A stretch of DNA of 22,801 bases from Lachnospiraceae bacterium UBA3850 (GCA_002392655.1 DGHK01000062.1:7016-29816), one strand, 5' to 3'; shown: positions 9,630 through 17,321, numbered from the stretch's first letter. The notes: generated by a model from the letters alone, not told the origin. Translations and numbers: made by a program.

Positions 9630-10262
9630 TTATTTACCCTCCTCTGTCATTTTAATAAAGTTAGCGAGTATCTTGAGTCCAACATCTGAGCTTTTCTCAG
9701 GGTGGAACTGACATGCCATAACATTAGCCTTTTCAACAGCAGCATCTATCTGAACATTATAGTTAGTTCTGGCAGCAACGTCATCAGGATTAGCCGCCTT
9801 CAGATAGTATGAGTGAACAAAATATACGTAGGAATTATCAGCTATACCATTAAACAGCTTTGAAGACTTATTTACCTCTATGCTGTTCCAACCAATATGA
9901 GGAACCTTATAATAGTTTCCTTCTGAATCTTCATTAGGTATACGTACTATTTTTCCATCCAAAAGTCCAAGACCTGCTATACCCGGAGTCTCTTCGCTCT
10001 CCTTAAACATAAGCTGAAGACCGAGACATATACCCAAGAATGGTTTACCGCTATCTGCATAATCATAGATAGTCTGAATAAGTTCATAGCTTTTAAGCTT
10101 TCCCATAGCATCTCCAAATGAACCAACTCCCGGTAGAATCACTCCTTCACTTGAAAGTATCTCATCCCTGTCTCTGGTGATGATTGCTTCCTTTCCGAGA
10201 AAGTTTATCGCCTTTTCTACACTTTTTATATTTCCTGCATCGTAATCAATAATTGATATCAT
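9630..10262 (-). CDS. hisH: Imidazole glycerol phosphate synthase glutamine amidotransferase subunit HisH
   Basis: This 210-residue class-I glutamine amidotransferase has the nucleophile Cys79 in FLGICLGLQLMF and the His187/Glu189 pair in CQFHPEKS. The oxyanion-side motif LPGVGSFGDAM and the HisH-typical HIGWNSIEV segment are present. It hydrolyses glutamine and channels ammonia to HisF. The start at ATG 10262 has AGAGG upstream. Its stop codon touches the hisF start. The gene follows a terminator hairpin (10298-10319), with a TATAAT (10284-10279 on the minus strand) in between as a possible -10 box, though no good -35 is visible. Confidence 0.95.
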   Translation of the reverse strand: MISIIDYDAGNIKSVEKAINFLGKEAIITRDRDEILSSEGVILPGVGSFGDAMGKLKSYELIQTIYDYADSGKPFLGICLGLQLMFKESEETPGIAGLGLLDGKIVRIPNEDSEGNYYKVPHIGWNSIEVNKSSKLFNGIADNSYVYFVHSYYLKAANPDDVAARTNYNVQIDAAVEKANVMACQFHPEKSSDVGLKILANFIKMTEEGK

Positions 10263-10297
10263 AACTTAACCTCTTGCCATTATATATAAAAAGATAA

Positions 10298-10319
10298 AGT
10301 CTGACATAAATGTCAGACT
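10298..10319 (-). terminator. Terminator hairpin after the DUF6465-like gene
   Basis: AGTCTGACAT (10298-10307) and ATGTCAGACT (10310-10319) form a perfect 10-bp inverted repeat. On the minus strand it is followed by TTATCTTTTTATATA, a moderate U-tract. On the plus strand it is followed by CTACTTTTTT. It separates the small DUF6465-like gene from hisH. Confidence 0.75.
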
Positions 10320-10348
10320 CTACTTTTTTCTCTATTATTAATAATAAT

Positions 10349-10567
10349 TTAGAAATCGTTCTGTGTATTTATGATAGGGAAAGAACCTGACTCTGTATCA
10401 TTGAATACATAGTATATTCTATCATCCTCAGGCTTAACATAAACCTCAATTTTCTTAAGGTCAGCTGCTTTTTTACCTGAATCCTTCCATATCTTCTTAG
10501 CCTCAGCTATTACATCTGACTGTAATATCTGCTCGCCATAGAACTCGATATAAATATTCTCCTTCAC
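10349..10567 (-). CDS. DUF6465-like small protein
   Basis: This 72-residue acidic/basic mixed protein begins MKENIYIEFYGEQI and has the block VIAEAKKIWKDSGKKAADLKKIEVYVKPEDDRIYYVFND, then a short tail. This pattern matches, from memory, the DUF6465 small proteins common in Lachnospiraceae; their function is not known. The start is GTG 10567, supported by a full AGGAGG (10575-10580) seven bases upstream. No signal peptide or membrane segment is visible. It follows the histidine kinase gene by 69 bp and is closed by a clear terminator, so it may be the last gene of the two-component transcript or a unit of its own. Confidence 0.8.
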   Translation of the reverse strand: MKENIYIEFYGEQILQSDVIAEAKKIWKDSGKKAADLKKIEVYVKPEDDRIYYVFNDTESGSFPIINTQNDF

Positions 10568-10636
10568 GATTCCACCTCCTTATGAAATATAAACACTACA
10601 TGCACAGTTTAACACATAAAATAATCAAAAATCAAG

Positions 10637-12145
10637 TCATACATTTGAATTGTTATCAACTTCAAAGTAGAATACTACTCCGTCTTCAACATTATAAGCA
10701 CCATATTCTTTATCATGACTTTTCATAATCGCGGCCACAATTGAAAGACCGATTCCCGATCCACCGTAGCTTCTGGTTCTCGCAGGATCAACCTTGTAGA
10801 ATTTTATAAAAAGCTTTTTCAGACTTTCTTCATCTATTGTATCACCGTAATTATAGACATTGACTCTGACTGTATCCTTTTTGTCTTCGTACCAGACGCG
10901 AATCTCACCATCATCTTTAACATGGTGAATAGCGTTGGATAAATAATTGGTTACAACCTCTTCTATACGAAAGCTGTCCGCCCAGACAAACTTCTCTTCC
11001 TTCTCTTCAAATTTTATATTTACATTTCTGTCCTTTAGTAGAATCGTTGTATTATTTATAACATCCTCGATAAGCTTGGTAAGATCAAATCTCTCAATGC
11101 TTAGATCATTACCGGTTTCTATCTGATTCAAATTAATAAGCCTCATAACCAGCTCATTCATCTTAGTTGCTTCATCAGATATGACATCACAGTAATAATT
11201 CATTGTCTCTGGATCATCGGCAATTCCTGATTTAAGTCCTTCCGCATAACCTTGAATTATTGCAAGAGGAGTTTTCAACTCGTGAGATACATGGGACAAA
11301 AATTCTGTTCTCATATCCTCTATCTGTTCCTTCTCCCTCAGGTTATTTGAAAGCTCCAGGTTTGCAGACTTAAGCTCTGTAATAGACTTCTCCAGCTTAT
11401 TCGACAGCTCATTCATACTGTCTCCAAGCTCACCAATCTCATCAGAAGATTCAACATTTACCTTCGTACTGAAATCCATATTAGACATACGTCTTGCTAT
11501 ACGCGACATCTCTATAATAGGCTTTGAGAACATATTGGTAACTATAAGAACTATAAGTATCTCGAATACAAGAAGTGCAAAGGATACACTGGCGAATAGT
11601 CTGGCAGCAAATGTTATGTTGTCGTGTACTGTCTCAACAGGAGTTCTGAGCACAACAACCAGACCATTATCAAGTATACCTACGAGATCATAATAATTTC
11701 CCGGAGACTCGCTTGTTACACTCTCAGGATTTACTGTATTCCTTATAACCTTGTACTTCTCTTTTTTTTCAATCATCCCGTCTACATCGTAATCCTGCAG
11801 CAGAGACTTAAGTCCGGTTATTGTACTGTCATTCAGCTTTGCAGATGAATAAACTCTGAAATTATCAGGACTTATAACATATATGGATGCACTGGTCTGA
11901 TTTTCTATATACCCATCAAGGCTTACTATTTCTTCATTTTCAAGCTTCAGGATATTTTCTTCATCTTGAAAGAACTCATTACATGATTTATAAGTTTCAA
12001 CCAGCATATTCTTGGTATGTGAAACATAAAAACGTTCTATAAAATGATTACTGAGAGCCCAGGATATAAGGATTGTGAGAAGTGTAGTCAAAAAAACTAT
12101 AATGGCTATCTTGAACCTTATAGAATGTTTAAACTCTATCTTCAT
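10637..12145 (-). CDS. Two-component sensor histidine kinase (HAMP, HisKA, HATPase)
   Basis: The 502-residue membrane kinase has a first transmembrane helix at about 11-32, an extracytoplasmic sensor domain at about 35-172, a second helix at about 180-204, a HAMP linker (about 206-258), then the dimerisation box with the phospho-acceptor His288 in FLSHVSHELKTPLA. The ATP-binding domain carries the N box NYLSNAIHH (Asn404) and the G box GGSGIGLSIV. The sensor domain resembles small PAS-like extracellular folds by pattern, but the ligand is unknown. It follows the response regulator with a TAATG overlap (stop and start share one base), so kinase and regulator are translationally coupled. The 5' partner is the PhoB-like regulator at 12145-12822. 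Confidence 0.93.
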   Translation of the reverse strand: MKIEFKHSIRFKIAIIVFLTTLLTILISWALSNHFIERFYVSHTKNMLVETYKSCNEFFQDEENILKLENEEIVSLDGYIENQTSASIYVISPDNFRVYSSAKLNDSTITGLKSLLQDYDVDGMIEKKEKYKVIRNTVNPESVTSESPGNYYDLVGILDNGLVVVLRTPVETVHDNITFAARLFASVSFALLVFEILIVLIVTNMFSKPIIEMSRIARRMSNMDFSTKVNVESSDEIGELGDSMNELSNKLEKSITELKSANLELSNNLREKEQIEDMRTEFLSHVSHELKTPLAIIQGYAEGLKSGIADDPETMNYYCDVISDEATKMNELVMRLINLNQIETGNDLSIERFDLTKLIEDVINNTTILLKDRNVNIKFEEKEEKFVWADSFRIEEVVTNYLSNAIHHVKDDGEIRVWYEDKKDTVRVNVYNYGDTIDEESLKKLFIKFYKVDPARTRSYGGSGIGLSIVAAIMKSHDKEYGAYNVEDGVVFYFEVDNNSNV

Positions 12146-12822
12146 TAATCAACCTCAAACTTATAACCTACCGCCCTAATGGTCTTAATATATGAACCCT
12201 TCTCTCCGAGCTTTGCTCTGAGCTTTTTTACATGAGTATCTATAGTTCTGGCATCACCGAAATAATCGTAATTCCAAACTCTGTTAAGTATATTATCTCT
12301 CGTAAGAGCTCTGCCCTGATTTGTAAGGAAATACTCAAGAAGCTCAAACTCCTTGAAGGAAAGCTCTATCTCCTGTCCATCAACAGTAACCTTATGAGCA
12401 ACATTATCTATAACTATACCGCCGGCCTCAATGTTGTTAGCAGCTATATCTGTTTTTGATCTTCTGAGAACAGCCTCTACCCTTGCTACAAGAATCTTCG
12501 GATTAAATGGCTTGGTTATATACTCATCGATTCCTATCTCGAAGCCCTTAAGTTCATCCATCTCTGTTGATTTAGCAGTTACCATGATGATCGGTACATC
12601 AGAATTATTCCTTATCTCACGGCTGGCACTGTATCCATCCATAACAGGCATCATAACATCCATTATGACAAGTGCTATATCTTTATTGGAATTAAATACA
12701 TCACAGGCTTCCTTGCCGTCTGCGGCTTCTATGACCAGATAGCCGTTCTTTACGAGGAAATCTCTGACCAGCTTTCTCATTCTTTCTTCATCATCAACCA
12801 CAAGTATTTTGATATCGTTCAT
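12145..12822 (-). CDS. OmpR/PhoB-family response regulator
   Basis: The 225-residue protein has a receiver domain (about 3-118) with the acidic pair Asp10/Asp11, the phosphorylation site Asp55 in LVIMDVMMP, Thr82 and Lys104 in YITKPF. It is followed by a winged-helix DNA-binding domain ending in DTHVKKLRAKLGEKGSYIKTIRAVGYKFE. It is activated by the adjacent kinase and should bind tandem DNA sites. The frame is open to 12870, but the true start is ATG 12822: GGGAGG lies six bases upstream, the family N-terminus is MNDIKILVVDDE, and the longer version would start inside a terminator hairpin. A TCGACA-N17-TATAAT promoter lies upstream at 12880-12908. Confidence 0.94.
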   Translation of the reverse strand: MNDIKILVVDDEERMRKLVRDFLVKNGYLVIEAADGKEACDVFNSNKDIALVIMDVMMPVMDGYSASREIRNNSDVPIIMVTAKSTEMDELKGFEIGIDEYITKPFNPKILVARVEAVLRRSKTDIAANNIEAGGIVIDNVAHKVTVDGQEIELSFKEFELLEYFLTNQGRALTRDNILNRVWNYDYFGDARTIDTHVKKLRAKLGEKGSYIKTIRAVGYKFEVD

Positions 12823-12850
12823 GTGTAACCTCCCGTTCATCATATAAGAA

Positions 12851-12877
12851 AAAGCAGATGAAAAACTCATCTGCTTT
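12851..12877 (-). terminator. Terminator after the lipoprotein gene
   Basis: AAAGCAGATGA (12851-12861) and TCATCTGCTTT (12867-12877) pair over 11 bp with a 5-base loop. On the minus strand the stem is followed by TTCTTATATG, continuing the T-rich end of the arm. It ends the trmD/lipoprotein transcript and lies immediately upstream of the response-regulator start. Confidence 0.72.
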
Positions 12878-12879
12878 CT

Positions 12880-12908
12880 ATTATAAAACTTTTTTCTTTG
12901 TCTGTCGA
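12880..12908 (-). promoter_or_regulatory. Promoter of the response regulator/kinase operon
   Basis: On the minus strand TCGACA (12908-12903), a 17-bp spacer and a perfect TATAAT (12885-12880) precede the response-regulator gene. The predicted transcription start, near 12873, falls inside the upstream gene's terminator stem. Confidence 0.6.
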
Positions 12909-12916
12909 TGATTCAT

Positions 12917-13495
12917 CTACTCACCATCCGCATCAGATGATGTAGCATCAGTCATGGTAGTTGTCTGGAACTCACCAACAATTGTAATACCATAGCTTTC
13001 ACAGAGCTTCTTTAACTCATCCTGATACATACCGAGATATGTCTTGGAATCCTCAATTGCCTGCTGAGCATCTGCTAGCTTAGTTGAATCAACTGCATTT
13101 ATAGCATCAACAACATACTGGATGGCATCTCTCTGATACTTAGCTGACTTCTCATAGAGATCCTTAAGATTCTGAACATCTGAATTAGTATAAGTAAGTG
13201 CAGCAAGCTTCTCAAGATATGCATCATATGATGTAAGTGCATCATTCTCAAGCTGACTCTTCCATGTTTCGGAATCTATATCAGCACCGCTTTCGAAATA
13301 ATCATTATAGATTTTAACAGCGCTGTCTCTTTCTGCAGCAATTCCCGGAAGATCCTCATTAACAAGCTTAACAATCTCTTCCTGAGAGTTTACCCCTGTC
13401 TTCTCTGCTTCGGTTTTCTCTTCTTTATCACCACAGCCTACAACAGTAAATACCATAAGAGCTGTAAGAAGAAGAGCCAAAAGTCTTTTTTTCAT
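12917..13495 (-). CDS. Small secreted lipoprotein, function unknown
   Basis: The 192-residue protein begins with a lipoprotein signal: MKKRLL, a hydrophobic stretch and the lipobox VVGC with Cys21 as the lipidated residue. The mature part is helical and highly charged, with a region around 35-165 that reads like a helical bundle (EEIVKLVNEDLPGIAAERDS, AYLEKLAALTYTNSDVQNLK), and a Thr/Ser/Asp-rich C-terminus. I do not recognise a named family. It starts at ATG 13495, six bases after the trmD stop, with its GAGAGG site overlapping the trmD end, so it is probably read as the last gene of the ffh-trmD transcript. It precedes the two-component operon and could be a partner of that sensor, but this is only positional inference. 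Confidence 0.82.
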   Translation of the reverse strand: MKKRLLALLLTALMVFTVVGCGDKEEKTEAEKTGVNSQEEIVKLVNEDLPGIAAERDSAVKIYNDYFESGADIDSETWKSQLENDALTSYDAYLEKLAALTYTNSDVQNLKDLYEKSAKYQRDAIQYVVDAINAVDSTKLADAQQAIEDSKTYLGMYQDELKKLCESYGITIVGEFQTTTMTDATSSDADGE

Positions 13496-13501
13496 AATTC
13501 T

Positions 13502-14248
13502 TTACCTCTCAATTTCCTCATTTACAACATTCTCGATTTTATCACATATATCATTTTGTGTCAAAAATCTTTCATACATATCAGGTCTGAGCTCTTTTGT
13601 CCTCTTGATCGACTGGTCCCTGCGCCATTCATTTATCAGCTTATGATTTCCTGACAGAAGAACCTCAGGAACCTTAAGTCCCTCATATTCAGGAGGTCTG
13701 GTATACTGAGGATATTCCAGCAGATTTTGATAAAATGACTCATATACAGCACTATCATCACTTCCAAGAACATCCGGAAGAAGCCTGGTAATGGCATCTA
13801 TCATCATAATAGCCGGAAGCTCTCCGCCTGTAAGCACAAAATCACCTATAGAAACAGGCTCAGGATTAATAAGCTCTATAGCTCTCTCATCAATTCCCTC
13901 ATAATGACCACAGAGAAAAACCAGATTTTCACTTTTGCTCAGGTCTTCTGCCATCTTCTGGTCAAATGTTTTGCCGAGTGGTGACATATAAAGCACCCTT
14001 GTCTTTTCACCGCTTACTCTGGTCATGAGATCCTTATAGCACAGCCATACAGGCTCCACCTGCATAAGCATGCCCGATCCGCCACCATATATATAATCAT
14101 CTACATGTCTGGACTTATTCTGGGCATAATCCCTTATATTAATAGATTCAAGATGTATAAGCTCTTTTTCAAGAGCCCTTCCTGTTATACTGTGACTCAG
14201 TGTTGAGTCAATCATTTCAGGAAAAAGCGTCATAACATAATAATTCAT
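13502..14248 (-). CDS. trmD: tRNA (guanine37-N1)-methyltransferase TrmD
   Basis: The 248-residue SPOUT methyltransferase has the signature YGGGSGMLMQ, the SAM-binding trefoil-knot segments LVFLCGHYEGIDERA and IGDFVLTGGELPAIMMIDAITRLLPDVLG, and the tRNA-binding C-terminal helix region with SGNHKLINEWR. It makes m1G37 in tRNAs reading CNN codons (Leu, Pro, Arg), preventing frameshifts. It starts at ATG 14248, one base after the rimM stop, with an AAAGGG site in the rimM 3' end. This is the standard rimM-trmD pairing. The gene rplS, which follows trmD in many Firmicutes, is absent here; a lipoprotein gene follows instead. Confidence 0.97.
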   Translation of the reverse strand: MNYYVMTLFPEMIDSTLSHSITGRALEKELIHLESINIRDYAQNKSRHVDDYIYGGGSGMLMQVEPVWLCYKDLMTRVSGEKTRVLYMSPLGKTFDQKMAEDLSKSENLVFLCGHYEGIDERAIELINPEPVSIGDFVLTGGELPAIMMIDAITRLLPDVLGSDDSAVYESFYQNLLEYPQYTRPPEYEGLKVPEVLLSGNHKLINEWRRDQSIKRTKELRPDMYERFLTQNDICDKIENVVNEEIER

Positions 14249-14249
14249 T

Positions 14250-14753
14250 CTACATACCCTTTATGAGTTTTACATATACTTTGCCATCATCCAGATCAAC
14301 ATCTGTTATAAAATCAGGTACGTCCGGTATATATTTTTCTGAACCGTCAGAACATTCTACAACGAAAATTACCTGATCAGCTTCATTTTCTATATAATCC
14401 TTTATAATACCTATCTTACTGTTATCCGCTATTACGTCAAAACCTATGATATCGGCCAGATAATACTCACCATCTTCAAGAGGAAGCGCATTTAATCTGT
14501 CAACATAGAGCTCAGCTCCTCTTAGAGGTGCTATATCATCGATATTCTTGTATTCATCAAATCCAAGAACAGGCATATTCTTTTTATATTTACAGCTAAT
14601 CACATGAACAGGAATCATCTCTCCCTTAATTGATATATATGCCTCTTCCAGATACTTAAATCTGTCTATATCATCAGTTGTGGGGAATATGCTGACTTCT
14701 CCCCTAACACCGTGAGGTGAGGATAAAACTCCTACTCTTAAATAGTCTTCCAT
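14250..14753 (-). CDS. rimM: Ribosome maturation factor RimM
   Basis: The 167-residue protein has the RimM N-terminal beta-barrel motif VGVLSSPHGVRGEVSIFPTTD and the PRC-barrel C-terminal domain with LADIIGFDVIADN and YIPDVPDFITDVDLDDGKV. It helps assemble the 30S head and binds S19. The frame is open to a GTG at 14804, but the preferred start is ATG 14753: GAGAGG lies four bases upstream and MEDYLRVGVLSSPHG matches the family start. The longer version would also run through the 11-bp hairpin at 14773-14798. It is followed one base later by trmD. Confidence 0.94.
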   Translation of the reverse strand: MEDYLRVGVLSSPHGVRGEVSIFPTTDDIDRFKYLEEAYISIKGEMIPVHVISCKYKKNMPVLGFDEYKNIDDIAPLRGAELYVDRLNALPLEDGEYYLADIIGFDVIADNSKIGIIKDYIENEADQVIFVVECSDGSEKYIPDVPDFITDVDLDDGKVYVKLIKGM

Positions 14754-14772
14754 AGATCCTCTCTTATATGAG

Positions 14773-14798
14773 TTAAGCCGTGTATAAACACGGCTTAA
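14773..14798 (-). repeat. Strong intercistronic hairpin between khpA and rimM
   Basis: TTAAGCCGTGT (14773-14783) and ACACGGCTTAA (14788-14798) form a perfect 11-bp stem with a 4-base loop. No U-tract follows on either strand, so it is more likely an mRNA-stabilising or processing hairpin than a terminator. It ends 20 bases before the preferred rimM start. Confidence 0.6.
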
Positions 14799-14811
14799 TT
14801 CCACTTAATAA

Positions 14812-15039
14812 TTATCTGATATCAACTATAACCTTCTTGTCACCCTTTGACGCAGCTGCTTTCACAACTGTTCTGATTGACTTAGCGATTCTACCGCCCT
14901 TACCTATAACCTTACCCATATCTTCAGGAGCAACAGTTAATTCTATGTTGATAGTAGTATCATCTGAAGTCTCACTTACTATAACGCCATCAGGATTATC
15001 GACAAGAGATTTTGCAATTATCTCTACTAATTCTTTCAT
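14812..15039 (-). CDS. khpA: KH-domain RNA-binding protein KhpA
   Basis: The 75-residue protein is a single KH domain with the GxxG RNA-binding loop in GKVIGKGGRIAKSIRTVVKAAA. It begins MKELVEIIAKSLVDNPDG, typical of the YlqC/KhpA family, which works with KhpB (Jag/EloR) in RNA binding and control of cell elongation and division. The start is ATG 15039 with GGGAGG upstream. It lies 17 bp after rpsP in the usual rpsP-khpA-rimM order. Confidence 0.95.
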   Translation of the reverse strand: MKELVEIIAKSLVDNPDGVIVSETSDDTTINIELTVAPEDMGKVIGKGGRIAKSIRTVVKAAASKGDKKVIVDIR

Positions 15040-15056
15040 CGAAACCTCCCGACGTG

Positions 15057-15302
15057 TTATTTGGTTATACCTGCCTGCTTAAGTAATCTAGCTACAGACT
15101 CTGTAGGCTGAGCTCCATTTCCGAGCCACTTCTTAGCTGCATCCTCATCTACCTTGAATGCACTTGGCTCCTGATTTGGATCATATGTACCAATCTCGTC
15201 GATAACCTTACCGTCTCTTGAGTTTCTTGAATCAGCAACAACAACTCTGTATACAGGATGCTTCTTGTATCCAAGTCTTCTTAATCTGATTTTTACTGCC
15301 AT
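15057..15302 (-). CDS. rpsP: 30S ribosomal protein S16
   Basis: The 81-residue protein [44 protein letters not shown]... carries the full S16 signature and normal length. It binds 16S rRNA early in 30S assembly. The frame is open to 15353, but ATG 15302 is the real start: GGAGG lies eight bases upstream and the family begins MAVKIRL. A 58-bp gap separates it from ffh, with nothing recognisable in it. Confidence 0.97.
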   Translation of the reverse strand: MAVKIRLRRLGYKKHPVYRVVVADSRNSRDGKVIDEIGTYDPNQEPSAFKVDEDAAKKWLGNGAQPTESVARLLKQAGITK

Positions 15303-15360
15303 TTTATTATTCCTCCATAAAATAAATATATTAACAAGCTGATTGCTCGTCACTTACTAA

Positions 15361-16704
15361 TTAAAATCCGAAAGGCATATTGAAACCACCACGTCTCTTC
15401 TTCTTGCCCATCATTCCCGAGAACTGTTTCATCATCTTTCGAGACTGTTCAAACTGCTTCATAAATCTATTAATCTCTGCTATATCAAGTCCGCAGCCCT
15501 TAGCTATACGTTGTTTGCGACTGATATTTATCAGATCCGGATTAGCTCTCTCTTCCTCAGTCATAGACTGAATGATGGCCTTCGGCTTCTTCATAGCATC
15601 ATCATCTATCTCGACCTTACCGAGCTTTGAGCCAAGTCCGGGGATCATCTTCATGATGTCACTCATGCTTCCCATCTTCTCCATCTGTTCCATCTGACTT
15701 AAGAAGTCATTGAAATCAAATGAAGCCTTGCGGAGTTTTTTCTCCATCTCAGCAGCCTGCTCTTCATCGATAGCAGCCTGAGCCTTCTCAATAAGAGTCT
15801 CCACATCACCCATTCCGAGGATACGGCTGGCCATTCTGTCAGGATAGAAAGGCTCGAGACTATCAAGCTTCTCTCCCATACCGGCATACATAATAGGCTT
15901 ACCGGTAACAGTTCTGATAGAAAGAGCTGCACCACCACGGGTGTCACCATCAAGCTTTGTAAGAACAACTCCGTCAATTCCTATCTCATTGTTAAATGTA
16001 GTCGCTACATTTACAGCATCCTGACCAGTCATAGAATCGACAGTCAGAAGTGTATATGTAATATCATAAGTATTCTTAACAGCCTTAAGCTCGTCCATCA
16101 TCTCTTCATCGATATGAAGACGACCGGCTGTATCTATAAATACAAGATTTATATTGTTCTGTTCAGCATATTTAAGTGCTTCACCAACGATTTCTACAGG
16201 CTTATGGTCAGTGCCCATCTCAAACACAGGAACTCCGACCTTCTCACCGTTAATCTTCAACTGATCAATAGCTGCTGGTCTGTATATATCACAGGCAACA
16301 AGAAGTGCCTTCTTACCCTTGTTCTTAAACTGTCCGGCAAGCTTGGCAACTGAAGTTGTCTTACCGGCACCCTGAAGACCACACATCATAATAGTGGTTA
16401 TCTCATTGCTGGGCAGAAGCTTCAGCTCGGTAATTTCTGAACCCATAAGCGAAACCAGCTCATCACGAACGATCTTGATGACCATCTGTCCGGGGTTAAG
16501 TCCCTTCATGACATCCTCACCGATAGCCTTCTCAGTTACACCATTTACAAATGACTTAACAACCTTGAAGTTTACATCGGCTTCAAGAAGTGCACGTTTG
16601 ACCTCTTTCATGGCCTCTTTAACATCATTCTCATCAAGCTTACCCTTGCTTCTCAGTTTTTTAAATACGCCCTGAAGCTTATCGCTTAAGCTGTCAAATG
16701 CCAT
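15361..16704 (-). CDS. ffh: Signal recognition particle protein Ffh
   Basis: This 447-residue SRP54 GTPase has the N domain (about 1-90), the P-loop GLQGAGKTTSVAK at 109-121, the DTAGRL motif (G3) near 191, TKLDGDTRGGAALS (G4 area), and a methionine-rich M domain with the RNA-binding SRKQRIAKGCGL helix and a basic, Gly/Met-rich tail (KKKRRGGFNMPFGF). It binds signal sequences and 4.5S-type RNA and hands ribosomes to FtsY at the membrane. The start is ATG 16704 with AGGAG eight bases upstream. It follows ylxM by 17 bp. Confidence 0.98.
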   Translation of the reverse strand: MAFDSLSDKLQGVFKKLRSKGKLDENDVKEAMKEVKRALLEADVNFKVVKSFVNGVTEKAIGEDVMKGLNPGQMVIKIVRDELVSLMGSEITELKLLPSNEITTIMMCGLQGAGKTTSVAKLAGQFKNKGKKALLVACDIYRPAAIDQLKINGEKVGVPVFEMGTDHKPVEIVGEALKYAEQNNINLVFIDTAGRLHIDEEMMDELKAVKNTYDITYTLLTVDSMTGQDAVNVATTFNNEIGIDGVVLTKLDGDTRGGAALSIRTVTGKPIMYAGMGEKLDSLEPFYPDRMASRILGMGDVETLIEKAQAAIDEEQAAEMEKKLRKASFDFNDFLSQMEQMEKMGSMSDIMKMIPGLGSKLGKVEIDDDAMKKPKAIIQSMTEEERANPDLINISRKQRIAKGCGLDIAEINRFMKQFEQSRKMMKQFSGMMGKKKRRGGFNMPFGF

Positions 16705-16721
16705 ATACTATCTCCTAATAT

Positions 16722-17102
16722 CTAGAAATTATCAAATACCTCATCTGATAATCTGTTTATCTGTTTCAGATACTGCAAAAGAGCTTTTTTATCCTTGTCA
16801 CTCAAATCTGAGCCTTTTATATACTCTTCAGCTTTTGATATCTGTTCTGTAACTTCTTTATTTTTGTCTCTAGCCTCAGTAAATCTCTTAACAAGACCGA
16901 GACGTTTCTCATAATCCTCAAGCTTCTGATTAGTTCTTCTTATCAGATCAAATGCAGCCTGTCTGCTGCAGCCGAACTCATCAGCAAGTTCAGAATATGA
17001 CATATCATCGAAGATTGCTGCGCTGAACACATCCTTCTGATGATCACTTAGCATTTCTCCGTAAAAATCATATAATAATGATTGTCTGTATCTTTCATCC
17101 AT
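16722..17102 (-). CDS. ylxM: YlxM family putative DNA-binding protein (UPF0122)
   Basis: The 126-residue protein has a sigma-region-4-like helix-turn-helix, SYSELADEFGCSRQAAFDLIRRTNQKLEDYE (about 32-63), followed by a charged helical tail. It corresponds to YlxM/p13, an SRP-associated protein always found before ffh and thought to modulate SRP GTPase activity; in some bacteria it has been taken as DNA-binding. The start is ATG 17102 because the family begins a few residues before the YDFYGEML segment. The best ribosome binding site (AAGGAG) is 14 bases upstream, farther than normal, and no other in-frame start lies nearby. The gene is first in the operon, driven by the promoter at 17135-17163. 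Confidence 0.93.
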   Translation of the reverse strand: MDERYRQSLLYDFYGEMLSDHQKDVFSAAIFDDMSYSELADEFGCSRQAAFDLIRRTNQKLEDYEKRLGLVKRFTEARDKNKEVTEQISKAEEYIKGSDLSDKDKKALLQYLKQINRLSDEVFDNF

Positions 17103-17134
17103 ACTGCAAAGTAATTCTCCTTGACACTCGGATA

Positions 17135-17163
17135 ATGATATCAGACCAAATGCATGCTGTCAA
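17135..17163 (-). promoter_or_regulatory. Promoter of the ylxM-ffh operon
   Basis: On the minus strand a perfect TTGACA (17163-17158), a 17-bp spacer and TATCAT (17140-17135) lie about 33 bp before the ylxM start. This is the clearest promoter in the window. An inverted repeat at 17157-17180 overlaps its -35 box. Confidence 0.82.
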
Positions 17164-17180
17164 GCATTATTTCTTGACAG
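17157..17180. promoter_or_regulatory. Inverted repeat overlapping the -35 box of the ylxM promoter
   Basis: CTGTCAAG (17157-17164) and CTTGACAG (17173-17180) are perfect 8-bp inverted repeats with 8 bases between them. One arm contains the -35 TTGACA. The placement fits an operator, but no regulator is known; it could also be the hairpin ending the upstream gene, although no U-tract follows. Confidence 0.4.
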
Positions 17181-17186
17181 TTTATA

Positions 17187-17321
17187 TTACTTCTCTACCT
17201 TATTTGCATTACCGGACTTTTCATTTCCTTCAGCCTGCTTCTTGTCTGTATAATTACTCTTCCTGCGTGTTCTACTTTTTTGAGGCTTTGTCTTATCCTT
17301 TTCTTCATACTTAATCACCTG
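17187..17321 (-). other. In-frame lysine-rich continuation after the stop codon of the nuclease-like gene
   Basis: Directly after the TAA at 17322-17324 the same frame continues for 44 sense codons and ends in TAA at 17187-17189. It reads QVIKYEEKDKTKPQKSRTRR... ending ANKVEK. Composition is strongly Lys/Glu/Asn, like the basic end of the upstream protein, and it stops just before the ylxM promoter. It may be the remaining C-terminal tail of an ancestral longer protein, a readthrough extension, or a separate small ORF starting at the GTG at 17318, which has no good ribosome binding site. Confidence 0.5.

Noticed and set aside
10263..10348. Histidine-type T-box or attenuator before hisH
   Set aside because: The region is short, with only one simple hairpin and no T-box motif, specifier loop or His-rich leader peptide.
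12823..12870. Longer N-terminus for the response regulator (16 extra residues)
   Set aside because: The extension begins inside a terminator stem, has no ribosome binding site and is not part of the receiver fold; GGGAGG precedes ATG 12822.
15303..15353. Longer N-terminus for ribosomal protein S16
   Set aside because: GGAGG and the invariant MAVKIRL start lie at 15302; the upstream codons are not S16-like.
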